Origin: Ehretia macrophylla
Taxonomy: Eukaryota > Streptophyta > Magnoliopsida > Boraginales > Ehretiaceae
Direction: 5' to 3'
Assembly (NCBI GenBank): GCA_037974665.1
Contig: CM075782.1
Location: 46,857,351 to 46,921,350 of the forward strand
DNA length: 64,000 nt
The notes under the pieces were generated by a model, which was not told where the DNA came from, searched no databases, and saw only the letters and a list, made by a program, of their open reading frames with translations. Shown piece after piece: positions 1 to 12,800 of the stretch. The stretch's first letter is position 1. Each line of letters opens with the position of its first letter. Both the position numbers and the translations under genes were made by a program.

Positions 1-341
1 ATAAAATCTTTAACTACAATAAATTATTATCTAACCAATTTATTCTACCTTCGGATTAAATCAGTCTCTTTGGTGTAGTGTATGTGGTAACTATAAGATA
101 TTCAAGTTGTGGTGGATAGAGAGTTGACTTTGTAATTGCTTAATCAGAACCGTTGTAGTCAAAGGCAATAGTTATTGCTATTTGAATTTTCTTTTTTCTT
201 TTTTTTAAATTCAATAGTAATTACAAAACATTAATCATTAAAATATAGTTTTTCATAATGACAAGTTGTTCTCTTTCTTTCTTTTTCTTTTTTGGAAAAA
301 GTGGGAACCAGTACCAAGTGCTTAAAAGACTTGTCTCTTTC

Positions 342-1035
342 GAAACCTTGTGGTGGCTTTGGCGATGGCGTAATGATGGCAGGTGTGGAAAAGAAGAAAT
401 TATAGAGGTAGGAGCTAAAGTTAATTTCATTTTTAATTATGCAAGAGAAATTGCTACAGCTTGGGAAATTAGTGAGAGGTGTAGCTTACGTGTTGAAAGA
501 AATGAAATGCATGTTGGTTGGGTTAAGCCAAATTGCGGGCTAAAATTTAACATTAATGGTTATTTTAAAAGGAATCCGAATTTGGTTGGAGCTGGAGAGA
601 TCTTTCGAAATGAAGAGGGCAGTTGGGTTACAAGTTATGTGGTAAATCTTAAAATTGCATCTAATAATGTTGCAGAATTAATTGCTATATATGAAGACCT
701 GAAGCAAGCTGAGAAATTTAGAATTAACTCTTTATGCATTGAATCTGTTAATCTGATTCGTAACTGGTTGTTAACTTTGTGAGTAAAGGGAGCCCAGTTA
801 ATAGTCCTGTCAGACCCGTCGTGGAGCATTGTCGTAATATGTTGGCGAATCATGAGAGATTCAAAATATAATATATTTATCGTAAAGCTAATAAATATGC
901 AGATTGTTTGACAAATTTTGTACTAAGTAAATCGGTGGAAAAACATATATTACAACAGCCTCCTGACTGTATTCTATCATATATAGAAAGTGATAAAAAA
1001 GAAGAGACATCCTCTAGGATGGTTAGTTATTAAAC
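342..1035 (+). pseudogene. Degenerate RNase H-like (RVT_3) domain of the LINE
   Basis: The frame is open from the element's 5' end to a stop at 780-782 and reads GWVKPNCGLKFNINGYF, GAGEIFRNEEGSW, NNVAELIAI and LCIESVN. These match the order of motifs in the RNase H-like domain at the C-terminus of plant LINE polyproteins. The first catalytic Asp of the usual NVDG motif is Asn here (NING), and the later Asp of the usual E-x-D-S motif is not apparent. Beyond the stop, a shifted frame still shows family-like sequence (VEHCRNML, RKANKYADCLTNFV). The domain is therefore interrupted by a stop and frameshift and is very unlikely to be active. Confidence 0.7.
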
Positions 1036-1070
1036 ATAACTTTTGCCTCCCTCAAATAGAAAAAAAAAAA
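342..1070 (+). mobile_element. 5'-truncated LINE (non-LTR retrotransposon) with poly(A) tail and target duplication
   Basis: The element is bounded by an 18-base direct repeat, aaaagacttgtctctttc, at 324-341 and 1071-1088. The right copy directly follows an A run at about 1059-1070. A poly(A) tail plus a long target-site duplication is the signature of target-primed reverse transcription. The interior encodes the last part of a plant LINE polyprotein: a Trp-rich linker (WWLWRWRN) and then an RNase H-like domain. Only about 730 bases remain, so endonuclease and reverse transcriptase are absent, as expected for 5' truncation. Confidence 0.8.
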
Positions 1071-1088
1071 AAAAGACTTGTCTCTTTC

Positions 1089-2583
1089 TAATTGTTTTTC
1101 TTTGATTTTTTATGCATATTTTGATAAATTTTATGTGTATTATAGTATTTTCTTAATACATGTGTGTATATATTCTGAAGTACACAAGCATGCATGTGTA
1201 TATATATAATTGGTAATTGATTTTTCATTCATAAATTCATTTATGTGTACTTTTCTCACACACACATAAAAAAACATATATATATATCCAAACTATTTTT
1301 TCTTTTCATTATAAATAATATGTAGTTATGTTTATTGTATCTGTATGTATGTGTTCCATAAGTTGGTTAAGAGACATTAATTATAGTTTTAAGTTACCTG
1401 GTTTTTACAAACAATTATCACATATATATACATATACATATATACATAGAGAGAGAGAGACGCACACAGGGGCAGAGCCAAGCAGGCAATAGTGGGGCAT
1501 GAAATTTGGGGAACATTTTATTTTATTTTTATTTTTATGCCCTCTTATTTTTTTATTCTTTTCTCTTTTCTCATATGTTTCTATCTTCATTTTTTACTTC
1601 TATTCTCTTATTCTTAAATAAATTTTCAATTTATTTTTTATATTTTGGAGACTATTTGTGTTTATTATTATGTATGAATTTCGATTCATTTATTTTGTAA
1701 TATTTTTAACGTTTAAGTTAAATTTTTCTAATTTAATTGTATAATTATTTTTATTTTTATTTTTTGAATAATTTTTAAATTATTTTTATTTTAATTGATT
1801 ATTTTGTTTTTAATTGAACAATTCAGATTCGAATATACGTGATTTTTTTATTTTTAAATATTATAATATTTTATTATTAAAATCATGATTTTAGGTATAT
1901 AAACAATATTTTTTTTTATTATATAATTTATATAAAATAAATTTGCATAAATGAATATCCCTGACTCTGCCATGTAATGTCTCTCTAACTCTTGATATTT
2001 GGCTCCGTCACTTACACACATAATCTTCCTCTTACCTTTTTTTTATTTTTTATTTATTTTTAATATCTATTGAAATAATGATAAGATCTAGATCCTCATA
2101 TATTCAGATTTGGGGTGGATAGCGAGTTGATTTTCTCACTTGTTTACGAGCATCCGCTAGTAGAAACTTTTCGATTGTGAAATATTCATGGGTCAAATCA
2201 TTCACCCAAAAACGTGTTAAAGTCATTAGAATATAATTTTGTGCATAATGGTCAAAGTAATCTTCACGAGAATATTTGTATTACTTGTGCCTCGTGGCCT
2301 AACTTCTCAATGAAACTTATATTTCACATGACAGAAATAATGTTATTATATTATAAATAAGATTTAATCATTGTAAATTATTAATTTATAATTATTAAAT
2401 CTCATTTATAACGTTATAATATTATAAAAAGATTTTACCCAATGATTCAATATCCTAACATTATTTTATTTTATTTTATTTTATTTTATTTTTGTCTAAA
2501 AACGTTCAAATATCATTATATTAGTATGATATGAAAAGCAAAATCTTCAACCCCAAGGGAAACATCTTTGTATAAAAGGGACG
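1089..2583. other. Intergenic AT-rich DNA, no gene recognised
   Basis: No coding region is supported. The stretch has microsatellite-like TATA/ACAC tracts (about 1140-1300 and 1417-1460). A segment of about 500 bp starts near ggggcagagcc (about 1469) and ends near ctctgcc (about 1972). These ends look like imperfect inverted copies, so a small DNA element is possible but unproven. A pentameric tattt run lies at about 2463-2492. Confidence 0.4.
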
Positions 2584-2663
2584 AAAGCAAATTAGACCTA
2601 TTTGCTAACTCAATTTAACTTGTAAAGCAAATTAGACCTATTTGCTAACTCAATTTAACTTGT
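2584..2663. repeat. Perfect 40-bp tandem duplication
   Basis: Two adjacent identical 40-base units start at 2584 and 2624 with aaagcaaattagacctattt. The lack of any mismatch suggests a recent event or an assembly artefact. Confidence 0.85.
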
Positions 2664-5367
2664 AATTCACCGTATCTAACTTTCTTTGCGATCCAATCTG
2701 AAAAAAAAAAAAAAAATTAAACACATGCTCTTACAAATCTCTTTTTTTTTTCTTTTTTCTTTTCTGGTTTGGTAATTGAGACGGGATAGAGTTTTCTTTT
2801 TTGTCGAAGACGGGACAGAGGTTTTTTTTTTGTAATAATAAAATCATTTCATTAAAATAAAACGTGAGTGATTACAAAGAGTTAACCAACCCCAATAGGG
2901 GTAAAATTATGTACAAAAAATATCTCTTAAAGGGTGTGGGAAACGTTAGAGAACCAATCAATTTTTAACTTTTTATGTAACATTTGCTGAGCAACCCAAT
3001 TTCATATTCATTTGTTGGCCTTTTAGTGAACTGAAACCTAACATATTTGATTTTAATTGTAATCAACAAAATATCATTAACAATAGATTTGATCGCCAAA
3101 TACGATTTGTTGTTAGACGATGTGATGTCATAAGAACAGCGAGTTTGACCATTATCAATTCAACACTGTGCCTTCATTTAAATCAACAACCTAACCATTA
3201 GTACTATTGTCCAATTTTCTCGACTTTTGAAAAGTCTTTTTTTTGTTGGTCCGATCTACTTTTGAAAAGTCGAAACCCCAATATTTCAAACTTGTCTTTT
3301 AATGCGTTTATTTACTTCAAGAATCAAGAAAAAAAATAGAAGAGACTACGGAATATATTTAATTGACTAACGAACTTTAGACTCTCTTTTGTTATTGGAG
3401 TTTTGATGTAGAGAATATATCCTATCAACTATTAATTCTATTAAAAAAAAAGAAAGATAAAAGAGGTGAAAATTTTGCTATAATTATGCTATTATAATCG
3501 GCATTCACACACGCACACACTTAATTAAGATGTCATATGTAAGTTTTGTACAGTATCATCCACTTTTCATCTCTTGCGTGATAAATATCATGTTCTTTAT
3601 CTTTTTTTTTTTCAAACTAATTTATTTATCTAACGTGTGGCATTTGTGAGACTGTACAAACTATCAATTTAAATAAATTTTTAAAAAAAAGTGTCAATGA
3701 TTGACCTAGATAACGCGTCTAATAGTTTGTCTTTCTCTCTATTTCCAACAAATAGCATGCTCAAGTCATATTTAAGGTTGCATAAGAAAAGTCATGGAAA
3801 ATGAAGCAGATCAAAAGTTTGGGTACTTTGCTTGTGTACTACCAAGTACGTAACCTATATATGGAAGGAATCCTTCCTCTTACAAACTGTGGTCATTTCG
3901 GTCGTTCGTGATGATAACATGTGTTCATATTTAATAGGGTTCATATATATTTTTTGTGAATTTCACATATTTATTGATCGTTTTAAAGAAGCTTCCTATT
4001 CAGAAAAAGGCTTATAACATTTTTCTATTCGATAAATCATTTTCATCGTAATTTAACTGTTATATTACAGCAAGTTCCCTAGTTTAATACTGTCATATAA
4101 GTATGTAGAGATGTCTCGTGCGTTACTTATAATATGTGAAAATATCGACATACTTTCATAAAAAATGATACATGAAGAACATAAGTCAAATAAAGGAATG
4201 GAATGACCTAAGATGTAGAAAATCATAATATGTGTGATTCAGTACATTTGAATTTATAAACATGGGAAGAAAGTAAAATACTAGCAAATAGTTGAGCTTC
4301 TTTGGAGAGAGTGGCCAACACAAAATGTAGTAAACTGCGGAAAATTTTGTAAATTCTTCTACATGAATTTAAAAGAGAAAAGAGAAAAAAGGAAGATAAA
4401 ATTACAAAGCAAAACTCAAAGAGTTATTGAAGATATACATATAAATAGATGGATTAAAACTTCATAATTGATATATTTTTCACCATACACATTATTAACA
4501 GCTACTCATACTGGTTTTGTTGAACATATTTCACATAGAAACTTGATGACAAAATGAAACAAATCAAATCAAACCAAACTTTTTCCCAATAGGTGAAGTC
4601 CATTATATGGATTTGACAACGCCACTCATTCCTGTCGAGACAGTTCCTCGGTTAGCTAAAGTCGATGACAAAATGATATGACAAAATAGAAAAGGATGCT
4701 CAAGTTCAGATAAGCAAACAGCAGAAAATCAGCATATTAATCCTGCTCCATAGATATAGAGGAGTTTTTCAAATATGAATGAACTTTCAACCATCATTAT
4801 CTCGCCATGTTAAACCAAATCACCCAAATCTTCATCCTGGTCATGGATAGATCATCGATCTAAGAAGGTTGAATCATGAATAAATGTATTATTAAGGCAC
4901 TATTAAGGAAAATAGTTCTCCATGCTCATCTTTCAGAAACTGGCCAACTCCAGGCTGAATACATAACTAATCCAGTTTCCGATCAATTTAACACGTCTTC
5001 TTCTTTTCTTCCCCCGTTGATAATCAACATTTAGTCGAACCCTGATAGGCTTCAGGTGTCTCATTGCAGGAAAAAAGTGTGTGGGCGTTAACTACAAAGC
5101 ACAAAATGTGAAGGCAATATGCGAAAATTGAAGGATTGCGAATTTTCTTGGGAGACTCGGGTGAAGAAAAAGCATAATATGATGAATACATAACCAATCA
5201 GCTTATCATCCATTAAATATCACTTCAAGAAATTACAACAACAAACAAACAAATTGCATAAATCACATGAGAATTCACAAGAAATAAACAAATGAATGTT
5301 CCAGGAGAAGAAACAAATCAGAAACATCTCACAAGCATGTATAAAGTTTGCTGCAATGACCAGTGTA
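2664..5367. other. Intergenic DNA, possible LINE tail in antisense
   Basis: No gene is supported. At about 2820-2900 a T run is followed by sequence whose complement ends in a tattattacaaaaaaaaa-like tail, resembling a minus-strand LINE 3' end; this is weak. The part nearest 5367 presumably includes the 3' UTR of the JASON-like gene on the minus strand. Confidence 0.3.
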
Positions 5368-7576
5368 TTAAACTTCTGTAGCACCTCTGTTTAGAGCTCT
5401 CGCCAATCTTGTTTCGAATGGAGTTGAATGCCAATCAACTCTTTTATCCTGCATATCCATGCCGTAATGTAAGGCACGAGATATTGCTTAAATAGAACTA
5501 CCCACAACATCTCACTTCACAAATACCTCCTTGTACTTGCTGGTAGTATTTGGTATGCCTTTAAAAGAGGAAGCTGATCCTGAATCCTTTGCCACGCCTG
5601 TTTCTTTCCAGTAGGCCCCCACACTACCTATGATAGGCATTTCATCAGGACTTCGACTGGGTGATTTCCTTGGGGAGGAATTTGCTGACAACTGTTTCAG
5701 CTCCTCAACTGTTAACGCTCCTAAAATCGGCCTATCTTCAAAGCTTATCACTGAATTTGAACCTTGCGACGTGCTTCTTTCAGGTGTGATTGTTTCAAGC
5801 CCACCGTAGCTAGTCTTCTTGCTAGGAGTTGGTTCAGGAGAAGCTAACCAATTCGAAAGACTGGCATCAACTGCCACTTCTTGATTAGAATTCTTCTGTT
5901 GATTCGATTTTGGCTTGAAGCTTGATGATGATTGCTTAAATGTGGGTGGTGCACTAAAAGTAACATGTGGAGCTTCATCATCTGCTGTAAAATTCTCCTT
6001 CTGCGGCTTCACCAGCAGTGTTCCTTTCGATTTGACAGCTTTCCACTGAGTAAGATTCTCAACAGGGTTCAGCACGGGATGGATATAAGCACTTCTATTT
6101 CTTACATATCCCTTTGTCCCAATTGCTCTCATTTCTTGCTCGGGTGAGCCAGACACCTTAAACGGACTATTCACTTCCTCTGAATTCAATCGTTTCAAAG
6201 AATTTTCAATTCTTGACTCCATAGTTGCAGTTACAACAGACTCAGACCACACTTCACCTACAATTCCACCACCAACACCCTCATCATATTCGTCGTAGTC
6301 TTCTTCATCATCCACATAATCATCTTCATCCTCCAAGTCACTAACACCATAATCTTCAGCTTCATCATCACTTCCACTACAATTCTGGTACCTATGATTT
6401 GAAGGGTACGATCCAACACTCGATATGACAGAATCATCTTCAGAACCCGAATTATCCTTCCTCGATTTCACTACATTTTCCACCTCTTCCTTCTCAATGA
6501 CTTTGTTGGTCTCTGGCAAAGAATCAGTACTTTCATATACCGAAACAGGCTCATAAGTCGTGACACTTGAATTAAATGTAACTCTTTTTCTAGGACTCGG
6601 ACTCAATTGCTCCTCAGTCTCACTTCTACACAATAAATTAGTAATAGTAATACCAAATCAAATTCAAGTTCATAACCAAAGCTAAAAAAAGGTATAAAAC
6701 ACACATATTACACCCGATTTTCGGGGAAAACAAAAATATGAAAGCAATTGAATTAGAGAACAAAACATAATCAAAGACTCACCTTAACTCAGGAACCAAA
6801 TTGATAGATGATTTTTGTGTTTCTATAGTGTCCTGTACTACGGAGATGATACGTTGAGGAGGGTCTTGAACTCCATGTCTCTGCAAGAAAGGTTTAACAC
6901 TCAATTTTACTCCATTAGCTAGCACTAAATTTAATTAATACCATAATTATAGCTCTGTTTTCTACCAAAATTGGCATAAAAGTACCCAAAAAAAAAAGTT
7001 TTTTTTTTTTGGTTACTAAAATTATAGCTATGTTTTCTACAAAGACTGACATAAAAAATACTAGAAAGGGTTTTTTTTTTTTTTTCTCATTATTTGGAGT
7101 TTTGGGTGTGATGATCGTGAAGATACAGTTATAATAAAGTGATATAAACTATTTATTATGCAGATCAAATAAACCACCACCACTCAATTCTCAAAATTAT
7201 TTGGAACAATGTAGTTGTTATTATGTTTCGAGAGGATTCTTATCATGATAACCAAATAAAGGAAAATTCCAAGTCAAGTTATTAACCTTGTGAAAATAAA
7301 TATATCAGTTAGAAAAGCCCATTTTTTTTTTAAGAATACCAAATTGAAATCAAATTAACTAGAAATTCCTACAACTTTTTCTCAAATAAAAAACTAACGG
7401 TAACTTCATACACCGAGCTGTGCTTCAAAAAATAATTTTCTCTACAAATAGAGAAACAAATCAAGCTGAAAAATGTGAAGGCTTACTTGATCTTTAGAGA
7501 CAACAACCTTGTTCCTCCTTTTTCTTCGTTTTCCTCCATCTTTCGACCCACCAAAACACTTAAGAAAGCAACCCAT
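5368..7576 (-). CDS. JASON-like plant protein (455 aa, 4 exons)
   Basis: Coding exons on the minus strand are 7576-7487, 6880-6783, 6625-5527 and 5448-5368. Every junction has GT/AG signals and the joined length is a whole number of codons. The protein starts MGCFLKCFGG; Gly2 with Cys3 and Cys7 suggests N-myristoylation and palmitoylation, hence membrane attachment (inference). Residues 73-80 (SPRKRVTF), followed by a TYEPV stretch, form a basic conserved patch, and residues about 149-179 are strongly acidic. The C-terminus has GIPNTTSKYKE joined to DKRVDWHSTPFETRLARALN, a signature I associate with the JASON family, whose Arabidopsis founder acts in male meiosis II spindle organisation. Without the last short exon the frame would run into a stop at 5512, so that exon matters. 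Function of this paralogue is not shown by the sequence. Confidence 0.75.
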
Positions 7577-8727
7577 TTTCAAGAACTGTATAAAACCAAA
7601 GCAAAGCAATTCTTGTTAGCAAAAATGGTGGTTTTGTTTTCTTTAGAAGAAGAAGCTTTTGGGGTTAAAGGGTCTTCTTCATGTTAATGGTGAGAGGACA
7701 AAACGGTCATGTTCTTTTTGGTTGTTTTATGTTCTTGTTTGAAATAAAGTAAGTGACCGTTAGAGTTTTGGGTTCATGATGACGAGGATGATGACACAGG
7801 CTGTGTTATTATTATGAGGACTGTTCGACCTTTTTAAGGAAAAATAATAATTCGTTTTTAAACGTTTCTATTCGCGTATCTTGTTTTGGAAAATTCTTGA
7901 ATTAATCCAGTAATTCGTCAGTTTTTTACATTATTATTAAGATTTATACGTATGAGAAATACTAATTAAAGAGATTCTCTTTTATTTTTTTTCTAAAGCA
8001 CGTCTCATTTATTTCATTTGCAACAATTCAATATTAAACCCTTTTTCCGTTTAAGTATTCACCGTAAACCTTTTCTCTTCTCACATTAGAGGAGAACGAG
8101 TAAATATCCTAAATAGTTCTTGAAGTTTGTTCAATTTGACAATTGAGTCCTTAACGTTTTAAAATTGACATTTTAATACTTAACGTTTAACATTCAAGAC
8201 ACCGTTACTTTTAAGTCACATTTTTGTCTAAATTTTAACACTTTTAACATTGAAAATCTCGTGGTTTAACATACTATAATTATTTGATAGGCAAAATTGG
8301 CAAAAAACAAAAGGAAAACCGCCCTAAATTGGATCATCGTGCCATGTTGATTTTTATTCTGTTACTTGTGCTTATGGGATAAAAATTGGTGGACATGCTG
8401 ATAACGTTAGTCGTCCTGGGTACCTACTATGAATTAGAGATTTTTCGTAGTTAAACTTCGGTCAAGCAAACGGCTGATCCAGCCGTGCGTGGGCCCACTT
8501 GCGTGTGAGTATGCCGAATTATCATTTATCTGACTAAAGTTTTTCCCAAGTGGTTGTTCTTGGTTTGCACTTTGCCGTGTGTAAAAGTGAGGCTGCTAGC
8601 CATCATCTTGCCAACGATTGTAAATGTTCAACTTTAGGCAGAGACGAAGAGTCACATTATTGTAAATTATAGCGAGTTATTTGTTATGATAGTATTTTAG
8701 AATTTAATGTATAATTTTGACAAAATA

Positions 8728-9033
8728 CGTTTAACATATTGTTTACACTTTTTTAATTTTGTCCGTATTGTTTTAAAAGTAAAATGCTTAATCCTAAAGT
8801 GTAAAAAGTTTCATTTTAGATACCATTGTGAGTGACTTGAACATGAAATTGAAAAAAATAAAAATATTGAGGATTAAATTGAAATTTTTTGTAACTTTGG
8901 TCACTAAACACGTCATCTTTGAAAAATTAAGGATTAAGTCAAAAAAAGTGTAAATAGTGAGAAACTAAATGCACATCTTTTAAAGCAATAAGGAGTAAAT
9001 TGAAAAAAATATGCAAACATTGGGATCATTGAG
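8728..9033. repeat. Fold-back (long inverted repeat) element
   Basis: The left arm, beginning near tgtttacacttttttaattt, is matched by the reverse complement of the right arm, whose reading tgtttgcatatttttttcaa ends near 9025. Both arms carry the same following motifs (cc/tattgttttaaaag-like). The structure is a diverged hairpin of about 300 bp, typical of a MITE. No target duplication was established. Confidence 0.5.
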
Positions 9034-9437
9034 GTTAATACATTAGTAAGTAATCTTGATCTTTATCATATTTGACAAATAGATCTTTTATACTTCAAAG
9101 TCTTATATATATATATATATTTTTTTTTAATTTTTTAATTTGTGACATTATTAATCTTTTTGTCCATATTTATTAAAAGAATAATGATTAAAATCATATT
9201 TTTTTAATGCTCAAAGAGTTTTCAAGAAAAAGCCAATCAAAAGTGCTTAAACACCAAAAAGATCACGACAAAGAAAAAGAAAAAAAAACACCAAAAAGAT
9301 TCCAATAACCAATCCGCTTGTGCCACATAACCCCAAAACGTATAGAAAATATAAAATATCGTTGGAGCTACATATAAACGTCCAAAAAACTCTTTCTATA
9401 TACCACCAACCTTCGGTTTAGTGGTATGATTTTTATT

Positions 9438-9602
9438 GTGAGGGATTTCAAAATTAATTTTTATAGAGTAATATTTTTGTTGTAAATATAAGAGGTTTGA
9501 AATAAATTTTTTGAGATTAATTCTTGTGAGTGACTTATATTTTTTTATATAAGTGTGAGAGATTTCGAGATCAATTATTATAAATGATATTTTTGTTATG
9601 TA
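9438..9602. repeat. Degenerate tandem repeat upstream of PSAT
   Basis: Related units begin gtgagggatttc (9438), with a diverged middle copy near 9490, and gtgagagatttc (about 9553). The outer units share an ending of atatttttgtt. Each is roughly 50-60 bp. Confidence 0.45.
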
Positions 9603-9821
9603 AAATTTTTAAAAATAACATGTTTTGTTGTGTATTGTACACCTCAAACCGAATATTTTATCACCGTATTATGACTTAAATCGCTCTCAAATAAAAATAA
9701 TAAAAAAATTTATTTCTATCTGAAAAGTTGGGTGGCAAAGTCCCTTGGGGGACATCCGTTAAAAAAGTTAGGTGGCAAAAAAGAGTCGAACAATAAGTTC
9801 GTTTTCTATTCATGCAAGCCA

Positions 9822-12800
9822 ATGAGAGGACGACACGTCAGACTCGTAACATTTCTGTTTCTTCTTTTCGTCACCACCACCACAGCCGCCGCGAATGGAG
9901 GTAGCGGCACCGGCGCCGGAGGCGAATTCAGCTTAGACTACTCAAAGGTGTCGGGGATAATAATACCAGGCTTCGCGTCCACACAACTACGAGCTTGGTC
10001 AATATTGGACTGCCCTTACTCTCCTCTCGATTTCAACCCTCTCGATTTAGTCTGGCTCGACACCACCAAAGTATGTTTGTGTGTGAATTTGTGCGTCTCT
10101 GTGTGTGTTTTTTTTAGTCCATTATTATTTTATTGCCCTAATTTATGTCAGATTGATTACACTATGTGATCATGCATGTATATATACATATGTGTGTGTG
10201 TGTGTTTTTTTGAATTCATTTGTGCCCTAGTTTATGTTAGATTGACTACACTATGTGATCGTGCATGCAGCTTCTATCTGCTGTGAATTGCTGGCTCAAG
10301 TGCATGTTACTTGACCCGTACAATCAAACGGATCATCCTGAGTGCAAGTCTCGCCCCGATAGTGGTCTTTCTTCCATTACTGAGCTTGATCCTGGTTATA
10401 TTACAGGTACGACTCGGGTTTAACTACTAGCCAGTTACATTACACTTATGACTTGCAAGTTGCACCTATGACTATGACCAACCTCGACTACTGGTCTGTC
10501 AATATACTGAGCCTAATTAGTTGACTCAAAATGCTTTAAACCATGTTGACAACTCGAGTACGACAGTCTGTTATTTTACAGTTACAATCCTCTCTGATGA
10601 TTGCGGTCCGACTACTAGCCTATCAATATAATGCTTAAAAGCATGTTGACAACTTGAGTCCAACTAGTAGTATGTTACTTGCACAGTTATGACTTTCTCT
10701 AATGATTGCGACTGAGTACTAGCCTGTTAATGTATTGATCCTATTAACTGGTTCAAAATGCTTAAGACATGTTGATAGTAGTAGAGAAGGTAAGTTATTA
10801 TAAACTAGTCAGTGAATCTAAATATACGAACAATGTGAGACAGGATGTTGCAGTTACTCCCGACTTCAGTTACTGCTGTGTAATTAATGGTTAATTGCCT
10901 TCTTCCAATTAGTAGACATTAGTAGTCCCATGGAAAGAAGAATCGCATGATTTTTTGGATTAATTCATCACTGGTACTTGGAGACGCATTATATGCGTAA
11001 GAATCTTGTGGCAAGAATGAAGTTTTGCTAGCGCAACTGAAAAGTTCAAGGGGGCGATCATCACACTTGCATGTGATGTGTTAACATGCAATTTATTAAC
11101 CTGACTCGGTGACTGTTTCTCACAATTCAACTATGCTATTCCCTCTTTCATTTGTGCTACAACCCATCTGTAATAGGATTCCCCTAATGTCAGCACGGGG
11201 TGGTCTTGTGGGACCCACAACTTTACACATTATTGTCATTTCCTCTGCTGTAGTTACCATGCGTCGTCAACATTTCTCCTCTTGTGGGTAAGTGAATGGT
11301 GTACCATATCTCATGTTTGCCTTTAAGGTTTTTTTAAACCTTACTCCTATCAGATTGTGGTTGAGATTGTAACTTCCAATTACAACCATCGAACCAAATT
11401 ACCAAAAGATGCATTCAAGCAAATCTTGTTGGGTTGTAACTTTTTATGTCTATTGTGCAGCATGCATAAGCCAACAAGGACGTTGAGTTCTTGCAAAAAC
11501 AGAAAAAATGCTCTATAAAGTAATCTCATAATTCTGAGCTTTAATTTTGGATTCTTCTGAAAGTCATTCAAGTTTTCGCCTTCAATAATGTGTTGAAACG
11601 CGATCGTTCATGCAAACAAAGGCATCAGGATGAATAGCATAATTTTGTCTTCTTAGAATTAAATGTCTCTGCTCATGTAGACATCCTTGCTGCTTCAAAC
11701 ATCAACCTTTCTCAATCAGCTTTATTTGTTCCTCGTACGAGAGAGATATGCAACTACAATAAAGAGAACCATGGACCACCTTCATTAATTACACACTAGA
11801 GATTATCATTCTCCAACATAGTAACATCATTTGCGTGTCAATAGATGACTGATCTGTTTTGATGCTTTGCCGGATAACATTTCCAATTATTTTCAGGTCC
11901 TCTCTCCTCAGTGTGGAAAGAATGGCTTAAGTGGTGCATCGAGTTTGGTATTGAGGCTAATGCAATTGTAGCGGTTCCTTATGACTGGAGATTGTCACCA
12001 TCCAAACTTGAGGAGCGCGATCTTTACTTTCACAAGCTAAAGTTTGTACCATCATTAATGCTCTTTCCTCCTCTTGTTATGATCTAATTCTGTTATACCT
12101 GCACTTCGTTGGTCATTTATCCATTACAGCTATTCTTAAACAAAGTTGACAAACACAAAGGATTTTAGAGAATGACAAATGTGTCAAAAGGAAAAATGTG
12201 GCTTGCAACTCGTCTTATTTAATTTCTTATCTTCATCAATGAAATTAGAGGTCTATAATACACAACCCAAATCAGAGAAATGCTCCTCACAATCATTTAC
12301 ATCAAGGCTTTGAAAGATATTAAAACCAGAAATGCTATGACATCTACGAGTGGAGAAAACCTCCCTTTCTTTATGGGTGGTAGGGGGGTTTGCTGCTCAT
12401 TAATTATTTTTCTAGCCATAACAAGATCTCATATGTATATTGTGCAAGTGTAGTGGATTGAAGTTATTTATGAAGACTATGTCTGCGTCAAAGTTGTTCA
12501 GATTTGTAAACTTCTCTCATGTTTTCAGACAATGACAAATGATATATTTAGGATTTAGAATCTTCTATTTTTTTTTTGTTTTTTAGGATTATCCCTCTCT
12601 TGCTTGTTTCCTTCCTATAGATTAAACGTTTCACTGTAATTTAATTTTTTTTTCTTTTCTACTTCCTGCAGGCTGACTTTTGAAACTGCTCTTAAACTTC
12701 GTGGCGGACCCTCATTAGTCTTTGCTCATTCCCTAGGAAACAATGTGTTCAGATATTTCTTGGAGTGGTTAAAACTTGAAATTGCCCCTAAGAAGTATAC

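Larger units (their letters stand above)
7577..9821. other. Divergent intergenic region between JASON-like and PSAT genes
   Basis: The region separates two divergent genes and should contain both promoters. No unambiguous TATA box could be assigned to either. It holds a fold-back repeat (about 8728-9033) and a degenerate tandem repeat (about 9438-9602). Just before the PSAT start, a short near-duplicate appears twice in the leader (gttgggtggcaaag and gttaggtggcaaaa, 9727-9779). Confidence 0.5.

Noticed and set aside
9732-9821. Upstream in-frame extension of the PSAT first exon from a GTG
   Set aside because: There is no ATG in the extension; the ATG at 9822 gives the expected signal-anchor start.
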